DNA from: an uncultured Granulosicoccaceae bacterium
GTDB taxonomy: Bacteria; Pseudomonadota; Gammaproteobacteria; CALCKW01
Assembly (NCBI GenBank): GCA_937965695.1
Contig: CALCKW010000024.1
Span: 1 to 64,000, forward strand
Direction of reading: 5' to 3'
DNA: 64,000 bases
Under the pieces are notes generated by a model that saw only the letters and a list, made by a program, of their open reading frames with translations, did no database searches and had not been told where the DNA came from. This document shows, piece by piece, positions 62,658-64,000 of this stretch. The position numbers and the translations under genes were made by a program. How positions within the stretch are numbered: the first letter of the stretch is position 1; each line of letters opens with the position of its first letter.

Positions 62658-63418
62658 TAGAATAATCCAGGTTGCAAGGGAGAAGCGGCTGTCATGCCGC
62701 CATCGAGAGTTATGCACTGGCCACTGAGATAAGCGGACTGCGCACCGGCCAGCCAAGCGACGGCATTGGCGACATCATCTGGTTGGCCAAAACGACCGAC
62801 AGGGTGCCGCGCAAGCGCATCATCTATTGCCGCTTGCGGGTTTTCAGCCAATGCAAAACCCTCTTCCGCCATCGCGGTCATTATCCAACCCGGACTAATG
62901 GCATTACACCGCACCAACGGTCCGTGATCGACAGCGATAGAACGCGTGAGCCCGTGTACAAAGGCTTTAGATGCGTTATACAAACCCATACTCGGGTCTG
63001 CGACCACCCCGGAGATAGAGCCAATATTGATAATATTCCCACCGTGCTGCTGCATTTGAGGCAACACCGCGCGGCACATATTGAACACACCGCGACAATT
63101 GACGCCTACAACCAAATCCCAGTCTGTGTCGTTACTGTCTGCAACAGTTTTCTCAACCTGAACACCGGCATTATTCACTAACAAAGTAGTCGCGCCAAAA
63201 ACAGCTGTGGCTTTTGCAACAAGTGCTTTGACCTGTGCTGGGTCCGCAACATCCGCCTGTACCCAGTGCGCTGATGCTGGCCAGTCTTCAGGCATTTTGC
63301 TTCGTCCACAGCTGAGTACTTGGGCACCGTCAGCGAGCAAGCGCTCGACAATTGCACGCCCAATACCACGCGCACCGCCAGTGACTATGGCTCGATGAGC
63401 CGTGCTTGGTTTATCCAT
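62657..63418 (-). CDS. SDR family oxidoreductase next to the carnitine-type genes
   Basis: Classical SDR of 253 residues: TGGARGIGRAI, VNNAGVQVEKT, serine in INIGSISGVVAD, YNASK, and a C-terminal YLSGQCITLDGGMTAASP. Substrate unknown. It lies between the BKACE gene (123 bp upstream) and the dehydrogenase (overlapping), so it should be in the same pathway. Confidence 0.87.
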   Translation of the reverse strand: MDKPSTAHRAIVTGGARGIGRAIVERLLADGAQVLSCGRSKMPEDWPASAHWVQADVADPAQVKALVAKATAVFGATTLLVNNAGVQVEKTVADSNDTDWDLVVGVNCRGVFNMCRAVLPQMQQHGGNIINIGSISGVVADPSMGLYNASKAFVHGLTRSIAVDHGPLVRCNAISPGWIMTAMAEEGFALAENPQAAIDDALARHPVGRFGQPDDVANAVAWLAGAQSAYLSGQCITLDGGMTAASPLQPGLF

Positions 63419-63540
63419 AATGACTCGCTTTAATATTGGATAAAAATTAAGCGCTAAAAGGGAATGGCAGAGTAGCCAGCACTCAAGAAGTTTAAAAGCC
63501 CGGCAACGCTATTCCTTCGAATAACAGCCCTTGAAAACGT

Positions 63541-64000
63541 TTAAAAACTCACCTGATCACCGCCTTTCAAGCCAAGCCGCTTGCGCGCTTGCTCAGGTGT
63601 GGCCACTTGGTGGCCTAGCGCTTCAATGATTGAGCGAATTTTCTTCACCTGCTGGGCATTGGAGACAGCCTTTTCACCCGGTCCAATGTAGAGGCTATCC
63701 TCAAGGCCTACGCGCAGATTCCCGCCCATCAACGCAGATTGCGTAGCAAAATTCATTTGGTGGCGTCCAGCTGCTAACACCGACCATTCAAACTGGTCAC
63801 CAAATAGTTTTTTTGCTGTATTGAGCATAAACATCATGTTCTCTAATTCAGCTCCGATACCGCCCAAGATGCCAAACACCATCTGGATAAAAAAAGGTCC
63901 TTTGACCCAACCCTGATCGACAACCCAAGCGAGGTTGTAGAGATGCCCCAAGTCGTAACACTCGAATTCAAAGCGCGTGCCGTGGCCCTCACCCAGCTCT
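63541..64000 (-). CDS. BKACE family beta-keto acid cleavage enzyme, 5' end outside window
   Basis: The open frame runs from the window edge to the stop at 63541, about 152 C-terminal residues. FECYDLGHLYNLAW with the family's ECYDxGHL, GPFFIQMVFGILGGIG, SVLAAGRHQMNFATQSALMG and NLRVGLEDSLYIGPGEKAVS are typical of the former DUF849 (3-keto-5-aminohexanoate cleavage) family. Members condense a beta-keto acid with acetyl-CoA; one subgroup acts on dehydrocarnitine, giving betainyl-CoA and acetoacetate. Neighbouring carnitine-type dehydrogenase supports that subgroup. Confidence 0.9.
   Translation of the reverse strand, partial: ELGEGHGTRFEFECYDLGHLYNLAWVVDQGWVKGPFFIQMVFGILGGIGAELENMMFMLNTAKKLFGDQFEWSVLAAGRHQMNFATQSALMGGNLRVGLEDSLYIGPGEKAVSNAQQVKKIRSIIEALGHQVATPEQARKRLGLKGGDQVSF

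Overview
The window looks like chromosome from a marine, heterotrophic gammaproteobacterium. The evidence is a complete tol-pal cluster, ruvC/ruvA/ruvB, aspS-nudB, dnaE, glyA and RclR/TctDE-type regulators, together with many uptake and catabolism loci for small organic acids, creatine, idonate and probably carnitine. I see no plasmid or phage functions, no intact transposase, no rRNA and no CRISPR array. I cannot name a genus from the sequence alone.

Layout. 0-6.4 kb: 3' part of glyA, a one-domain voltage-gated cation channel, a FrnE-type DsbA protein, a YHS-domain protein, creatinase behind a structured leader, and a Ser-Glu-repeat lipoprotein. 6.4-15.5 kb, all on the minus strand: ruvB-ybgC-tolQ-tolR-tolA-tolB-pal-cpoB, a YeeE/YedE sulfur-compound permease and tRNA-Lys. 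15.5-31.3 kb: a metabolic block lying between ruvB and ruvA, which are normally adjacent. It holds an L-idonate/gluconate regulon (idnD, idnO, gntK, a LacI-family regulator, a complete CUT1 ABC transporter, lactonase, Hyi-like isomerase and an SDR), a cytochrome P460-like lipoprotein, a divergent SDR, a DMT exporter and a DUF3429 protein. 31.3-35 kb: ruvA, ruvC, nudB, aspS. A perfect CTGT-N8-ACAG LexA box precedes ruvC and a degenerate LexA-like site precedes ruvB.

35-44 kb: adenosine kinase next to a secreted multidomain nucleoside hydrolase, a CvfB-like S1 protein, a long AcnB, and a type II lumazine synthase (RibH2) under an FMN riboswitch. 44-47.3 kb: a small redox-stress group (SPW-type membrane protein, DUF417/RclC-like protein, glutaredoxin, divergent RclR-like AraC regulator), bracketed by two similar intergenic sequences of about 50 bp. 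47.3-50.8 kb: dnaE. 51-60.2 kb: a tricarboxylate locus with tctE-tctD divergent from tctC, a fused tctA-tctB, a PrpF/GalD-type isomerase, tcuA and tcuB. 60-64 kb: a TSUP permease, a small secreted protein, a carnitine-dehydrogenase-like enzyme, an SDR and the 3' part of a BKACE-family gene.

How the parts work together. The LacI-type regulator has three matching operator-like palindromes (19.74, 25.35 and 26.47 kb) next to the genes it most plausibly controls. The predicted route is L-idonate to 5-ketogluconate to gluconate to 6-phosphogluconate, with import by an ABC transporter rather than a GntP-type permease. The tct/tcu locus would import a tricarboxylate, oxidise tricarballylate to cis-aconitate and feed aconitase. 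Candidates for new biology are the creatinase leader (terminator plus a hairpin over the start region), the ABC-type uptake system in an idonate regulon, and the split but apparently still LexA-marked ruv genes.
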